In this document: positions 23,677 through 31,264 of the stretch, piece after piece
Position numbering within the stretch: the stretch's first letter is position 1
Layout: every line of letters begins with the position of its first letter
DNA from: Candidatus Competibacteraceae bacterium
GTDB taxonomy: Bacteria > Bacteroidota > Bacteroidia > CAIKAF01
Assembly: GCA_014879445.1 (NCBI GenBank)
Contig: JACSSC010000016.1
Coordinates: 1-43,221 of the forward strand
DNA length: 43,221 nucleotides
Direction of reading: 5' to 3'
Notes under the pieces: generated by a model
Told to the model about the DNA's origin: nothing
The model's input: only the letters and a program-made list of their open reading frames with translations
Databases searched by the model: none
Program-made: the position numbers and the translations under genes

Positions 23677-25257
23677 ATGAATCGAATCTCAATGCTCGAA
23701 TCACTCAATGCACATACAGGAAAACCCTGGGATGTGATTGTTATTGGTGGTGGTGCCACAGGGCTGGGATGCGCCGTGGATGCTGTTACCCGTGGCTATC
23801 ATACTTTATTGCTCGAAAGTGCTGATTTTGCTAAATCAACTTCCGGTAAAAGCACCAAACTCCTGCATGGTGGTGTGCGATACTTGGCTAAAGGCGAGAT
23901 GGGACTCGTACGCGAAGCACTTCAAGAAAGAGGTTTGCTGGCGCAGAATGCCCGTCATTTGGTTCGTAATACTTCATTTATTATCCCGGTTTATCATGCA
24001 TTCGATAAGTATTTTTATGCAACTGGATTAAAAACCTACGATTGGCTTTCGGGTACTTTGAGTTTTGGTCCTTCTCTTATCTTATCTCCGGAAGAAGTTT
24101 TGGCTAAAATGCCTGGCATTTGTACAGATGGGCTTAAGGGAGGTGTGTTATATCATGATGGACAGTTTGACGATGCCCGCTTAGCGATTAATCTTTTACA
24201 AACCATCGGCGACAACCAGGGAATTGCTATCAATTATATGAAAGTATCAAACTTGCTTAAATCAAAAGCCGGTATGGTACATGGTGTTATGGCCGTTGAT
24301 AGGTTTACTGGAAAGGAGTATGAGATTGAAGCCAAAGTTGTGGTAAATGCAACTGGCGTATTTGCCGACGCCATTCAACAAATGGATACTCCGGAAAAAG
24401 AAAATATGATTCAGGCCAGCATGGGTGTGCATATTGTTCTCGATGCTTCATTTTTGCCTTCTCATTCAGCGTTGATGGTGCCTAAAACCAAAGATGGCAG
24501 GGTACTCTTTGCCGTGCCTTGGCATAATCGTATTGTGGTTGGTACTACAGATACCCCTACTGAAAACATCACTGATGAACCTATTGCAACGTCTGAGGAT
24601 ATCAGATTTATTCTTGATCATATTGCCCCGTATCTAAAACGCAAGCCCGTAATTGATGATATCTGCTCGGTATTTGCCGGACTTAGACCATTGCCAGTCT
24701 CTACAGGAAAGAATGGCCGAACGCGTGATATGTCACGTCGTCACCAGGTATTGTATTCTGCCAATGGCTTGGTGTCAGTTATTGGTGGTAAATGGACTAC
24801 TTATCGAAAGATGGCCGAAGATGCAATCAATATGGCACGAAAAATTGGCAATTTACCTGATTGCTCTTCACAAACCAAACATCTCTCAATACATGGTAAT
24901 TGTTTTCAATTCGATGTGAATGACCCTTTACATATTTATGGATCAGATGCTGATGAAATCAGAGCATTAGCTGCATCAAATCCTGAATGGAAAGCATTGC
25001 TTCATCCTGCATTTTCTTATACTTTGGCTGAACTCGTTTGGTGTATTCGTTTTGAAATGCCACAAACGCTGGAAGATTTATTATCCAGACGCACTCGTTG
25101 TCTTTTATTGAATGCAACTGCTGCCATGGAGTCGGCTCCAATCGCAGCTCAGCTTATGGCAAAAGAACAAGGTCAAAATGATGATTGGGTCGAAAATCAG
25201 ATTACATTATTCAATCAAATAGCTCGTTATTATAAACCTTCAGAAATTCTGGCATGA
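23677..25257 (+). CDS. glpD: Glycerol-3-phosphate dehydrogenase (FAD)
   Basis: A 526-residue FAD enzyme that oxidises glycerol-3-phosphate to dihydroxyacetone phosphate and passes electrons to the quinone pool at the inner membrane. The N-terminal FAD fold DVIVIGGGATGLGCAVDAVTRGY (19 on) is followed by LLESADFAKSTSGKSTKLLHGGVRYL, both diagnostic of GlpD. The middle carries NATGVFADAI, the substrate-side PWHNRIVVGTTDTP, and FAGLRPL ... SRRHQV. The C-terminal helical domain (about 400-520) is present. Start ATG at 23677. Its last 28 bases overlap the convergent TrmH-family gene. Confidence 0.96.
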   Translation: MNRISMLESLNAHTGKPWDVIVIGGGATGLGCAVDAVTRGYHTLLLESADFAKSTSGKSTKLLHGGVRYLAKGEMGLVREALQERGLLAQNARHLVRNTSFIIPVYHAFDKYFYATGLKTYDWLSGTLSFGPSLILSPEEVLAKMPGICTDGLKGGVLYHDGQFDDARLAINLLQTIGDNQGIAINYMKVSNLLKSKAGMVHGVMAVDRFTGKEYEIEAKVVVNATGVFADAIQQMDTPEKENMIQASMGVHIVLDASFLPSHSALMVPKTKDGRVLFAVPWHNRIVVGTTDTPTENITDEPIATSEDIRFILDHIAPYLKRKPVIDDICSVFAGLRPLPVSTGKNGRTRDMSRRHQVLYSANGLVSVIGGKWTTYRKMAEDAINMARKIGNLPDCSSQTKHLSIHGNCFQFDVNDPLHIYGSDADEIRALAASNPEWKALLHPAFSYTLAELVWCIRFEMPQTLEDLLSRRTRCLLLNATAAMESAPIAAQLMAKEQGQNDDWVENQITLFNQIARYYKPSEILA

Positions 25258-25997
25258 AACATAATAATCCCTGCTGCTACTGCCACATTGAGCGATTCAG
25301 GCGAAGTGTTCCCAAATGAAGGTATTGAAAGTGTTTGAATAGCAGAATGCTCCCAAACCGAACTGATGCCGTGCGATTCACTGCCAAGAATAATGATTCC
25401 CGGCTTCAATTTTTTTTCAGTTGATAACGGCTCACCTTTCATATCTGTAGCGTAGAGGGTATGCCCTTTTTCAATTGCATGATGTAAAAATGCTGTAGTT
25501 GAAGAAATATTTTTGATTTGTAATGCAGCCAGCGAACCCATGCTGGCCTGTACCACCTTGGGGTTGAAAATGTTTACACAAGAGTTGCATAAATATATAT
25601 GCATACATCCAAACCAGTGAGCTGCACGAAGTAATGTACCCATATTGCCCGGATCGCGAATCCCATCTAATATCAAACTCCATTCTAATGTGTCGGGTTG
25701 GTCGGTACTTGAAATCTCAGGCAAATGAAAAATGCCTAATATTCCAGGAGGGGTCTGTAATTGTGAGATGCGTTCCATCTCTTTTGAATCGATTGAAACA
25801 ACAGAAGAACTGATAGATTGTGCTTTTTCTAACATGCCATTTTCTTCAATAGCATACAACTCTACCAGCTTATAACCAAAGCGACATAGGTCCGAAATGG
25901 TCTTGCTGCCTTCTGCTATAAAGAGTTGGTGTTGCTCCCGAAATTTGTTTTGTGCCAGTTGGCGCAATTGTTTCAACTTGGCAAGTGATATCGACAT
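25230..25997 (-). CDS. TrmH/SpoU-family RNA 2'-O-methyltransferase
   Basis: A 255-residue SPOUT methyltransferase that methylates a ribose in rRNA or tRNA. The N-terminal substrate-binding domain (FIAEGSKTISDL ... VVSIDSKEMERIS, 1-95) is followed by the knotted catalytic domain with the three SpoU motifs: LDGIRDPGNMGTLLRAAHWFG, IIILGSESHGIS and LSIPSFGNTSPESLNVAVAAGI. The target nucleotide cannot be inferred. The stop overlaps the glpD end by 28 bases in convergent orientation, so the two transcripts are antisense there. Start ATG at 25997 with a TAGATTTG element just upstream. Confidence 0.92.
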   Translation of the reverse strand: MSISLAKLKQLRQLAQNKFREQHQLFIAEGSKTISDLCRFGYKLVELYAIEENGMLEKAQSISSSVVSIDSKEMERISQLQTPPGILGIFHLPEISSTDQPDTLEWSLILDGIRDPGNMGTLLRAAHWFGCMHIYLCNSCVNIFNPKVVQASMGSLAALQIKNISSTTAFLHHAIEKGHTLYATDMKGEPLSTEKKLKPGIIILGSESHGISSVWEHSAIQTLSIPSFGNTSPESLNVAVAAGIIMFHARISEGL

Positions 25998-26014
25998 CTT
26001 TAAAATTATGAAAA

Positions 26015-26022
26015 CAAATCTA
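26015..26022 (-). promoter_or_regulatory. Bacteroidota -7 element upstream of the TrmH-family gene
   Basis: The minus strand reads TAGATTTG, an exact TAnnTTTG match 17 bases before the ATG. It lies within the short gap after tcdA, so the two genes need not share a transcript. Confidence 0.5.
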
Positions 26023-26026
26023 CAAA

Positions 26027-26746
26027 TTATTTACACAGCTCTCGAATCACTAATGACGAACACACTCCACCAAATGCAGCCGGCAAATATGAGATTGTCC
26101 CATATGCCGATTTTTTATAATTTTTCCCGTCGGTGAGCATCAAAGATTCTTTGATAACTTTTTCGTCAGAGAAAACTACTTGTAGCCCTTCATATATCCC
26201 TTTCTCACGTAATCTTTTTCTTACATATTGTGCAAAAGGACAGGTATGAGTTTGCGAAATGTCTGCTATTTTTAGTTTGAGTGGGTCCATTTTGCCTCCG
26301 GCGCCCATCGAACTGATAACACGCATTCCGCCTTGCAATGCCGAAACCAAAAATGAAATTTTAGGACTAATACTATCAATGGCATCCAGCACAAAATCAT
26401 ACGAACATGCCTGAATAATGGTATGCGCCATTTCTGGTGTCATGAATTCTCGATAAATCTTAACCTCTATCTCAGGATTAATATGCAATACACGATCCCT
26501 CATTAATTCGGCCTTCAGCTTTCCGTGTGTGCTGGATAGTGCAATCAATTGGCGATTGCGGTTGCTGGGATCTACTATATCTCCATCAATAAGGGTTAAT
26601 TTGCCAATTCCTGCACGTGCTAAAAACTCTGTTGCATAAGAACCAACACCACCCAAGCCGGCTACTAGTACGTGCGATTTTTGCAGTTTTTCTATACCCT
26701 CCTCACCAATCAATAAAGTAGTGCGCTGCATCCAAAGGTTATTCAT
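26027..26746 (-). CDS. tcdA: tRNA threonylcarbamoyladenosine dehydratase
   Basis: A 239-residue ThiF/E1-like adenylating enzyme (TcdA/CsdL/YgdL) that cyclises t6A37 in tRNA to ct6A. The nucleotide-binding core is VLVAGLGGVGSYATEFLARAGIGKLTLIDGDIVDPSNRNRQ, with the family's Arg/Asn finger region. VLDAIDSISPKISFL and SSMGAGGKMDPLKLKIADISQTHTCPFAQYVRKRLR follow, as in the family. A TTG codon at 26761 lies in frame, but ATG 26746 (MNNLWMQRT) gives the usual N-terminus and is chosen. The nearest exact -7 element on this strand is about 275 bases upstream, implying a long leader unless a nearer weak promoter is used. Confidence 0.92.
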   Translation of the reverse strand: MNNLWMQRTTLLIGEEGIEKLQKSHVLVAGLGGVGSYATEFLARAGIGKLTLIDGDIVDPSNRNRQLIALSSTHGKLKAELMRDRVLHINPEIEVKIYREFMTPEMAHTIIQACSYDFVLDAIDSISPKISFLVSALQGGMRVISSMGAGGKMDPLKLKIADISQTHTCPFAQYVRKRLREKGIYEGLQVVFSDEKVIKESLMLTDGKNYKKSAYGTISYLPAAFGGVCSSLVIRELCK

Positions 26747-27053
26747 GGGCTTAATATTCAAATGTTATTTTTTTTGTTTTGAAATAATTACTTGCCGATG
26801 ATGACATGATGGAATAATTTGAGTTTAAAATGGCTTTAATATTCTGTTTTTTGTAAAATGGAGCGTATTTAGATTTTATCAATATGGTATGAATGCGCAG
26901 TCGGGATGACAGGATGCTAAGTAGAAACTGCCGGATACTAAAAACAACAACGAGGGAAGTTAAACTCATCTTACATTTGAATTATAGTCGTGTTTGTTTT
27001 TGGCGAATCATAACATTGACAAAGTTAAACTAACCTCTAATGAAATCGGGAAC
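26747..27053. other. 307-base gap between tcdA and pcm
   Basis: No convincing gene. A 72-codon minus-strand frame (26751-26969) is Ser/Ile/Leu-rich without a recognisable domain and ends five bases before the tcdA ATG. An exact TAACTTTG -7 element lies at 27020-27027 on the minus strand, so the stretch would be transcribed as a long leader of tcdA. I see no recognisable riboswitch. Confidence 0.4.
27020..27027 (-). promoter_or_regulatory. Bacteroidota -7 element far upstream of tcdA
   Basis: The minus strand reads TAACTTTG, identical to the elements in front of pcm and radC. Transcription from it runs towards tcdA through a leader of about 265 bases. Confidence 0.45.
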
Positions 27054-27068
27054 TTAAGTTCCCGATTT
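27043..27068. terminator. 26-base perfect palindrome over the pcm stop codon
   Basis: The arm AAATCGGGAACTT is followed directly by its reverse complement, with no spacer. The last codons and TAA stop of pcm lie inside it. On the plus strand it is followed by a T-run (GTTTTTTAG); on the minus strand only a few T residues follow. A hairpin that ends pcm transcription is the simplest reading. Confidence 0.6.
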
Positions 27069-27701
27069 GTTTTTTAGCATAGGCACAAAACGATAATTGC
27101 CTTCGTCACTAATATTAATTTCACCTTCGTTATTCTTTCGAATTACTTTCATGATTTGTACATCTCCTTCACCAACCGGAATCACCATGATTCCTCCGGG
27201 CTTGAGTTGTTTAACCAATGCATCAGGTATTTCGGGGGCACCACAAGTAACTAAAATTCTGTCGAACGGGGCAAATGCCGGCAGACCTGCATATCCATCA
27301 CCAAAGAAAAATTTGGGATGGTATTTCATCTGTGTGAGCTGCACTTTGGCCTTTTCGTAAAGGATACGTTGGCGTTCAATGGTATAAACCCTAGCGCCCA
27401 ACTCAAGTAAAATGCATGTTTGATAGCCCGATCCAGTACCGATTTCCAATACTTTCATACCTCTTTCCAATTCAAGGAGTTCGGTTTGTCGGGCTACCGT
27501 ATAAGGTTGTGAAATGGTTTGCCCTGCGTCAATCTTAAATGCCATATCCTGATAGGCAAACTTATCGAATTGACTATCCATAAAAAAATGCCGGGGCACT
27601 TTGCCTATGGCCTGAAGTATATGGATGTTGCGAATTCCTTTTTCGGTTAGCAACGCCACTAATTGCTTACGCATTCCCTGATGTTTGAACGAATCTATCA
27701 T
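27054..27701 (-). CDS. pcm: Protein-L-isoaspartate O-methyltransferase
   Basis: A 215-residue cytoplasmic repair enzyme that methylates L-isoaspartyl residues in damaged proteins using SAM. Diagnostic segments: VPRHFFMD and FAYQDMAFKIDAGQTISQPYTVARQTELLEL before motif I, motif I VLEIGTGSGYQTCILLELGARVYTIER, then FFFGDGYAGLPAFAPFDRILVTCGAPEIPDALVKQLKPGGIMVIPVG. The length is normal for the family. ATG 27701 is preceded by an exact -7 element. Confidence 0.96.
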   Translation of the reverse strand: MIDSFKHQGMRKQLVALLTEKGIRNIHILQAIGKVPRHFFMDSQFDKFAYQDMAFKIDAGQTISQPYTVARQTELLELERGMKVLEIGTGSGYQTCILLELGARVYTIERQRILYEKAKVQLTQMKYHPKFFFGDGYAGLPAFAPFDRILVTCGAPEIPDALVKQLKPGGIMVIPVGEGDVQIMKVIRKNNEGEINISDEGNYRFVPMLKNKSGT

Positions 27702-27720
27702 GCTTTTTTCAAGATTGCTG

Positions 27721-27728
27721 CAAAGTTA
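27721..27728 (-). promoter_or_regulatory. Bacteroidota -7 element upstream of pcm
   Basis: The minus strand reads TAACTTTG, an exact TAnnTTTG match 19 bases before the pcm ATG. Confidence 0.6.
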
Positions 27729-27810
27729 GGGTAAAATCATTGCTGTTTTTTTTAGGGAATTGCATTTTTTTAACGAATATTTGTCTGAAAATTTTTTCGA
27801 AATAACTGGC

Positions 27811-28794
27811 ATGATTAAAATTGGATTACTGGGTACAGGTCATTTAGGTAAGATTCATCTCAAACTTCTGAAAGAAATTCCCTCTTTTGAAGTGGTGGGT
27901 TTCTATGATTCAAACCCGGAGTGTGCGCAATCTGTTGCAAAGGATTTTAAGGTCAAAGCTTTTAATGATGTTGAATCCCTTTTGGCCGTTGTGGATGCGG
28001 TTGATATTGTTACACCTACAGTTTCTCATTTTGAATTGGCTTCTTTGTCTATCCGTCAAAATAAACACGTGTTTGTTGAAAAACCTTTAGTTACCAACAG
28101 AGAGCATACAATATTATTGAGCCGACTGGCTTCTGAGCATGACGTGAAAATTCAAGTAGGATATGTTGAAAGATTTAATCCTGCCTTTACTACTGCATTG
28201 CCATACATTCGCAAGCCATTGTTTATCGAATCACATCGCATTTCAGAATTTCATCTACGTGGCACTGATGTCCCGGTGGTATTAGACATGATGATTCATG
28301 ATATTGATATTATACTGCATATTGTTCAATCTCCTGTTAAGCGAGTATATGCCGGAGGTGTCGCAGTTGTTAGTGATTGGCCTGATATTGCCAATGCTAG
28401 AATTGAATTTGAGAATGGTTGTGTGGCTAATATTACTGCCAGTCGAGTGGCCTTAAATAAGGTACGCAAAACAAGAATTTTTCAGCGCGATTCCTATGTA
28501 TCTATTGACTATCTGAACAAAAAAGTGGAGGTGTATAATTTAGCAGAACCCGAACCGGCTCTCGACCCAATGGCTGTTGTTATAGGCAAACCAGGCGGCA
28601 AACAAAAGCAAATTCATATCGAACGACCTCGTGTGCCTGAAATTAATGCCATCCGAAATGAACTTGAAGAATTTGCTCGATCTATAAACGAAAATACTAC
28701 CCCAACCGTTAGCTTGCTTGATGGCATTTCCTCAATGGAGGTGGCTTTCCAAATCTTAGAACAACTTGATAAAAATGCTAAATTGTATGCTTAA
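27811..28794 (+). CDS. Gfo/Idh/MocA-family NAD(P)-dependent oxidoreductase
   Basis: A 327-residue sugar or cyclitol dehydrogenase-like protein. The Rossmann N-terminus is MIKIGLLGTGHLGKIHLKLL; the family's EKP motif stands in HVFVEKPLVTN; DMMIHDIDIILHIV supplies the conserved Asp/His pair of the catalytic region. A TTG codon at 27760 lies in frame, but ATG 27811 gives the normal start directly before the nucleotide-binding strand. The next two genes follow with overlaps of eight bases and one base: a lipoprotein and a polyprenyl-phosphate sugar transferase. A role in making or modifying a sugar for the cell envelope is therefore likely, but the substrate is unknown. Confidence 0.9.
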   Translation: MIKIGLLGTGHLGKIHLKLLKEIPSFEVVGFYDSNPECAQSVAKDFKVKAFNDVESLLAVVDAVDIVTPTVSHFELASLSIRQNKHVFVEKPLVTNREHTILLSRLASEHDVKIQVGYVERFNPAFTTALPYIRKPLFIESHRISEFHLRGTDVPVVLDMMIHDIDIILHIVQSPVKRVYAGGVAVVSDWPDIANARIEFENGCVANITASRVALNKVRKTRIFQRDSYVSIDYLNKKVEVYNLAEPEPALDPMAVVIGKPGGKQKQIHIERPRVPEINAIRNELEEFARSINENTTPTVSLLDGISSMEVAFQILEQLDKNAKLYA

Positions 28795-29659
28795 TTCGTC
28801 TCACGTCAGATTATTAAACCTCGGATCAGTAACCATACTGCTGATCGTTCTCCTGTCTTTTATGCCCATTATGAATGGATGTATAGACAAAGCCGAAATA
28901 CCTGCTTTTCTTCGTATTGATTCGATTGTTTTAGATTCGACCAGCTATGACTCTACCGGATCGGTTTCAAGTAAAATCAAATCCGCATGGGTGTACGTAG
29001 ATGATAATTTGCAGGGAGTGTATCAGTTACCTTTTCGTGTTCCAATCATAAAAAATGGAACATCTAATCTGAAAATATATGCAGGAGTTAATGAGAACGG
29101 GCTCTCTGAGCAGTTTCTCCGATATCCTTTTTATCAGCGCGACGAAATGATAGTGGATTTTGTTCCAGGTGATACCCTCACGGTTGTGCCACATGTGCGA
29201 TATAACAAAGGTCTGAAAATTCCATATATCGAAGATTTTAATGTGGATTTTACACAATCTATTTATAAAGATCAGGGAGGAGGGTATTTCGATTTTTTAT
29301 TGGATGCTTCTAAAGCTTTTGAAGGCAACGGTTGCGGCTATTTTTATCTGGGATCCAACGAGCCAGCTCTAATCTGCACTACCAAGGTTATTTATACACC
29401 TAAAAACCAGTTTGCTTATACCGTCGAGTTTAATTATAAAAACAATTGCGACTTTTTAGTGGGCCTGCGAACAGCCCAATCCGGTGAAACTATTTTGGGC
29501 ATTAGGCCAAGAACTGAATGGAATAAAATGTATATGAATATTACACCTGTAGTTGATGTATTACCTGGTACAGACCTGCAAATTTTCTTTATTATTCCTC
29601 AAGATACTTTGGTACCTATACAGGAGGTCTTCATCGATAACCTGAAATTGATTTATTGA
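28787..29659 (+). CDS. Lipoprotein of unknown function in the envelope-glycan operon
   Basis: A 290-residue exported lipoprotein: after a hydrophobic stretch (VTILLIVLLSFMPIMNGC) Cys32 sits in a usable lipobox (M-N-G-C). The mature protein is beta-rich; I recognise no domain, though the middle (SAWVYVDDNLQGVYQLPFRVPII) looks like a surface beta-sandwich and the second half (FNVDFTQSIYKDQGGGYFDF...) resembles a jelly-roll. In-frame TTG 28766 and ATG 28775 are alternatives; ATG 28787 overlaps the previous stop by eight bases and leaves the best signal peptide. It lies between an oxidoreductase and a sugar transferase and overlaps the latter by one base. Confidence 0.75.
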   Translation: MLNSSHVRLLNLGSVTILLIVLLSFMPIMNGCIDKAEIPAFLRIDSIVLDSTSYDSTGSVSSKIKSAWVYVDDNLQGVYQLPFRVPIIKNGTSNLKIYAGVNENGLSEQFLRYPFYQRDEMIVDFVPGDTLTVVPHVRYNKGLKIPYIEDFNVDFTQSIYKDQGGGYFDFLLDASKAFEGNGCGYFYLGSNEPALICTTKVIYTPKNQFAYTVEFNYKNNCDFLVGLRTAQSGETILGIRPRTEWNKMYMNITPVVDVLPGTDLQIFFIIPQDTLVPIQEVFIDNLKLIY

Positions 29660-31077
29660 TGAAGAATAAGCCCTTACAGGTTCTCAAATACGTTTTTCTT
29701 GATTTTTTGGCTGCCGAAATGGCCTGGGTACTCTTTTATCTTTTTCGAAAAAAAGTAATTGAGCCGAGAGTAATAGGTATGGAAATTCCATTTGTACCTG
29801 ACCTCAATTTTTGGCTCGGTACTTTTTTTATTCCTTTGTTTTGGATTATTCTTTCTTGGATGTCGGGATATTATCGTGATATCTACCGCCGTTCACGTAT
29901 CGTAGAATTGGGACAGACGCTTCTTACTACATTAGTGGGTACGCTCATTTTATTCTTTCTTCTTTTTCTGGATGATGTGGTTGATACCTACAAAAGTTAT
30001 TATCAAAGTGTATTGGTGTATTTTGGTATGCAGTTTATTTTTACGTATTCGTTTCGCCTATTTCTTACTTCGCAAACTATACGAAAAATCAGAAGAGGAA
30101 ACATTGGATTTCAAACGATTATTATCGGTAGCAAAAATAAAGCAATATCTCTTTATCATTCTATCAAAAATCAAAAACAACCTTCAGGCAACATGTTTGC
30201 CGGTTTTGTCAGTATTGATACTGATCACCATTCAGATTTGGCAAATCACATTCCTTATCTCGGCAACATAAGTAAAATCAAATCTATTATATTATATCAT
30301 CGTATCGAAGAAGTGATGGTTGCAGTGGAGCCCGATGAGCAAAATGTACTTCAACGACTCATTACTCAATTGGATGAAAAGAATGTAATGATTAAAGTTA
30401 CTCCTGATATGTATGATATATTATCAGGATCGGTGCGTTTCAATTCCATTTTTGGCACTCCTTTGATTGAAGTGAATGCTGTAGTAATGCCTCAATGGCA
30501 ACAATCGCTAAAACGCCTACTGGATGTTTCTGTTTCATTGTTGATGTTGATTATATTGTCGCCTTTGTTTGCTATATTAGCCATTCTCATTAAATCCGAT
30601 AGCCCTGGTTATATTATTTATCGTCAACAACGTATTGGTCGTTATGGTAAACCTTTTACTATTTTTAAGTTTCGTTCCATGAGAGTGGATGCTGAAAAAA
30701 ACGGGCCTGCTCTTTCTTCAGAAAATGATAACCGCATGACTCCTATTGGGCGTTTTCTTCGAAAATTCCGCCTTGATGAATTGCCTCAGTTTTATAATGT
30801 ACTGAAAGGCGATATGTCATTGGTTGGTCCTAGGCCTGAACGCCAGTATTATATTGACTTGATAGTGGAAAAAGCGCCTCAATATCGCTTATTGCAACGT
30901 GTGAGGCCTGGTATTACCTCTTGGGGGCAAGTTAAATTCGGATACGCAGAAAATGTCAATCAAATGATTGAAAGGTTAAAATTTGATTTACTGTATATCG
31001 AAAATATGTCACTTTTGCTCGATTTTAAAATATTGATATACACAATTTTAACAATTATTAAAGCAGAGGGTAAATAA
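29659..31077 (+). CDS. Polyprenyl-phosphate sugar-1-phosphate transferase (WcaJ-like)
   Basis: A 472-residue inner-membrane enzyme that starts glycan assembly by moving a sugar-1-phosphate from a nucleotide sugar to undecaprenyl phosphate. Four N-terminal membrane segments (about 10-150) are followed by a CoA-binding-like cytoplasmic domain (about 150-270), a further membrane helix (VSVSLLMLIILSPLFAILAILI) and the bacterial sugar transferase core: YRQQRIGRYGKPFTIFKFRSM, RRFLRKFRLDELPQ-type helix, GDMSLVGPRPE and VRPGITSWGQV. The start is ATG 29659, overlapping the previous TGA by one base; TTG 29656 is less likely. The donor sugar cannot be told from sequence. Confidence 0.93.
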   Translation: MKNKPLQVLKYVFLDFLAAEMAWVLFYLFRKKVIEPRVIGMEIPFVPDLNFWLGTFFIPLFWIILSWMSGYYRDIYRRSRIVELGQTLLTTLVGTLILFFLLFLDDVVDTYKSYYQSVLVYFGMQFIFTYSFRLFLTSQTIRKIRRGNIGFQTIIIGSKNKAISLYHSIKNQKQPSGNMFAGFVSIDTDHHSDLANHIPYLGNISKIKSIILYHRIEEVMVAVEPDEQNVLQRLITQLDEKNVMIKVTPDMYDILSGSVRFNSIFGTPLIEVNAVVMPQWQQSLKRLLDVSVSLLMLIILSPLFAILAILIKSDSPGYIIYRQQRIGRYGKPFTIFKFRSMRVDAEKNGPALSSENDNRMTPIGRFLRKFRLDELPQFYNVLKGDMSLVGPRPERQYYIDLIVEKAPQYRLLQRVRPGITSWGQVKFGYAENVNQMIERLKFDLLYIENMSLLLDFKILIYTILTIIKAEGK

Positions 31078-31092
31078 AAACTAGGCAAAATA

Positions 31093-31124
31093 TTTGGTAG
31101 AAATAAAAATGCATTTTACATTTG
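31093..31124 (+). promoter_or_regulatory. Full two-box Bacteroidota promoter (TTTG-20-TACATTTG)
   Basis: TTTG at 31093-31096, a spacer of exactly 20 bases, then TACATTTG at 31117-31124 match the -33 and -7 consensus of the Bacteroidota primary sigma factor. No other promoter in the window shows both boxes at the right spacing. It does not lead directly into a gene: a terminator follows about 60 bases later. Confidence 0.7.
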
Positions 31125-31135
31125 TATTGTAAAAT
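31113..31135. promoter_or_regulatory. Palindrome overlapping the promoter (candidate operator)
   Basis: ATTTTACA (31113-31120) and TGTAAAAT (31128-31135) are perfect inverted repeats with a seven-base spacer, lying across the -7 box and the expected start of transcription. A dimeric repressor site is the natural reading. Confidence 0.45.
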
Positions 31136-31219
31136 TGATTATAGTTTATTTCACTATATAAAATTTAATTAGGGTTGGTTTACGAAAGGCGTCTCCAAAA
31201 AGGGGCGCTTTTCGTTTTT
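31131..31219 (+). ncRNA. Predicted small RNA between promoter and terminator
   Basis: From the expected start (about 31131) to the end of the terminator T-run is about 90 nt. The stretch contains no ATG. It starts AT-rich and ends in the GC-rich terminator hairpin, the usual layout of a bacterial small RNA. The downstream gene has its own TATCTTTG element beyond the terminator. A 5' leader with an attenuator for that gene is the alternative. No known RNA family was recognised. Confidence 0.45.
31183..31219 (+). terminator. Intrinsic terminator of the predicted small RNA
   Basis: CGAAAGGCGTCTC pairs over 13 positions (three of them G-T) with GGGGCGCTTTTCG across a six-base loop, followed by five T residues. 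It lies 106 bases after the sugar transferase stop and could also end that operon. Confidence 0.8.
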
Positions 31220-31237
31220 AGTCATTTCAAATTCTTA

Positions 31238-31245
31238 TATCTTTG
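31238..31245 (+). promoter_or_regulatory. Bacteroidota -7 element upstream of the 3-hydroxyacyl-CoA dehydrogenase
   Basis: TATCTTTG matches TAnnTTTG, lies just after the terminator and 19 bases before ATG 31265. Confidence 0.6.
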
Positions 31246-31264
31246 TTCCTCCTAAAATTATCGT

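Noticed and set aside
26751-26969. A 72-residue minus-strand gene between tcdA and pcm
   Set aside because: The composition looks like translated AT-rich non-coding DNA, no domain is recognisable, and it ends five bases before tcdA. It is kept only as a possible leader ORF.
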